Source: Prochilodus magdalenae
Taxonomy: Eukaryota; Chordata; Actinopteri; Characiformes; Prochilodontidae
Assembly (NCBI GenBank): GCA_024036415.1
Contig: JAMWET010003560.1
Span: 512,001 to 576,000 of the forward strand
DNA: 64,000 nt
Direction: 5' to 3'
Of this stretch, positions 63,290 through 64,000 are shown piece by piece. Below the pieces are notes generated by a model, which saw nothing but the letters and a program-made list of their open reading frames with translations, searched no databases and was not told the DNA's origin. Position 1 is the first letter of the stretch, and every line of letters begins with the position of its first letter. The position numbers and the translations under genes were made by a program.

Positions 63290-64000
63290 GTAATGTATTT
63301 ACTGTGTTGACCCTTCTTTTCCAAGACTTCTGCAATTCCCCCCACCATGCTGGATATCAGCTTCAGAGCCTGACTGATAAAAACCCATTCTTGCATAATC
63401 AGTGCCTGGAGTTTTCTGTGTTTTTGTTCGTTGACCTGCTTTTTCAGGACTGTGCCACAGGTTCTTAACAGGATTGAGATCTAGGCCATTTTCTTGGCCA
63501 CGGATCCAAGAGTTCTTCCATAGCCACCTAATTATCTCTTTTACCTTGTGATATCGTGCTCCATCATGCTGTGAAAGGCATTGTTCATCACCAAATTACT
63601 CCTGGATCGTTGGGAGAAGTAGCTTTTGCATGATGCCCTGATTACTGTTATTCATGGCATTGTTCCTGGGCATAACTGTGAGTGAGCCCACTGCCTTGGA
63701 TTAGAAGCAACCCCACACATGATTAGTCCCAGGATGCTTTACTGTCAGCATGACACAGTACTCATGGTAGCGCTCAACTTTTCTTCTCTGGACAATTTTT
63801 TCAGTCTGCCAACAGACTCATCAGAGATAATAGCCTTACCCTCAGCACTCTGCAGTCCAATCCCTGTGCTTCCTACAGAATGTCAGTCTACCCTGTGCTA
63901 CCCTTTTTGACACCAGGCCATCCTCCAAAAGCCATTGCCTCATTGTGTATGCACACCTGCCTGCTGGCATTCGCGAGCAAGCTCTGTACTTGTGGTGAGC
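63290..64000 (-). mobile_element. Tc1-like relic, cut by the window end
   Basis: Blocks such as gaagcaaccccacacatgat, aggattgagatctaggccat and tcgtgctccatcatgctgtg resemble the minus strand of a Tc1/mariner-like transposase of fish. Frames are broken; the element continues past base 64000. Confidence 0.62.

Overview
The window is vertebrate, almost certainly teleost fish, nuclear DNA. It has spliced multi-exon genes with consensus GT/AG sites and a low gene density. It carries many Tc1/mariner-like DNA transposon relics, at least five copies of one tRNA-derived SINE, Ty3/Gypsy and LINE fragments, and AT/CA microsatellites. The repeat families look like those common in ostariophysan fish (tetras, catfish, electric fishes), but that placement is recall-based inference.

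The only convincing protein-coding content is type VI collagen, all on the minus strand. Gene A (coding 44386 down to 19234) can be read from signal peptide to stop as 39 coding exons. Every splice phase closes, giving 7668 coding bases (2555 residues plus stop). Order: signal peptide, seven single-exon vWA domains, an eighth vWA domain split over three exons (N1), a Cys-rich linker, a triple helix of exactly 336 residues in 19 exons, vWA C1, vWA C2, an acidic unique segment, and two Kunitz domains. No fibronectin III domain is visible, which points to the alpha-4(VI) chain (col6a4) rather than alpha-3. Gene B (7247 down to 1419, continuing past the left edge) is a tandem paralogue in the same orientation. 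It has a similar signal peptide exon and four vWA exons; its second to fourth vWA domains match the first to third of gene A.

Layout: 1-1307 SINE and Tc1-like relic; 1419-7261 gene B 5' exons; about 8.5 kb a putative noncoding first exon of gene B; 9-19 kb intergenic, repeat-rich; 19.05-44.4 kb gene A; 44.5-60 kb repeats (MITE, Ty3/Gypsy, SINEs, Tc1-like), possibly the long first intron of gene A; about 60.3 kb a segment homologous to the 8.5 kb first-exon candidate; 60.4-64 kb mostly unassigned sequence ending in another Tc1-like relic.

Both gene products would be secreted extracellular-matrix chains. By family knowledge, alpha-4/5/6(VI) chains stand in for alpha-3 in heterotrimers with alpha-1 and alpha-2 and form microfibrils. 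Notable points: one more N-terminal vWA domain than the seven of mammalian alpha-4, two Kunitz domains of which only the last has a basic P1 residue, a 12-bp micro-exon, three RGD motifs in the triple helix, and paralogous 5' noncoding segments that suggest the duplication unit included the promoter.
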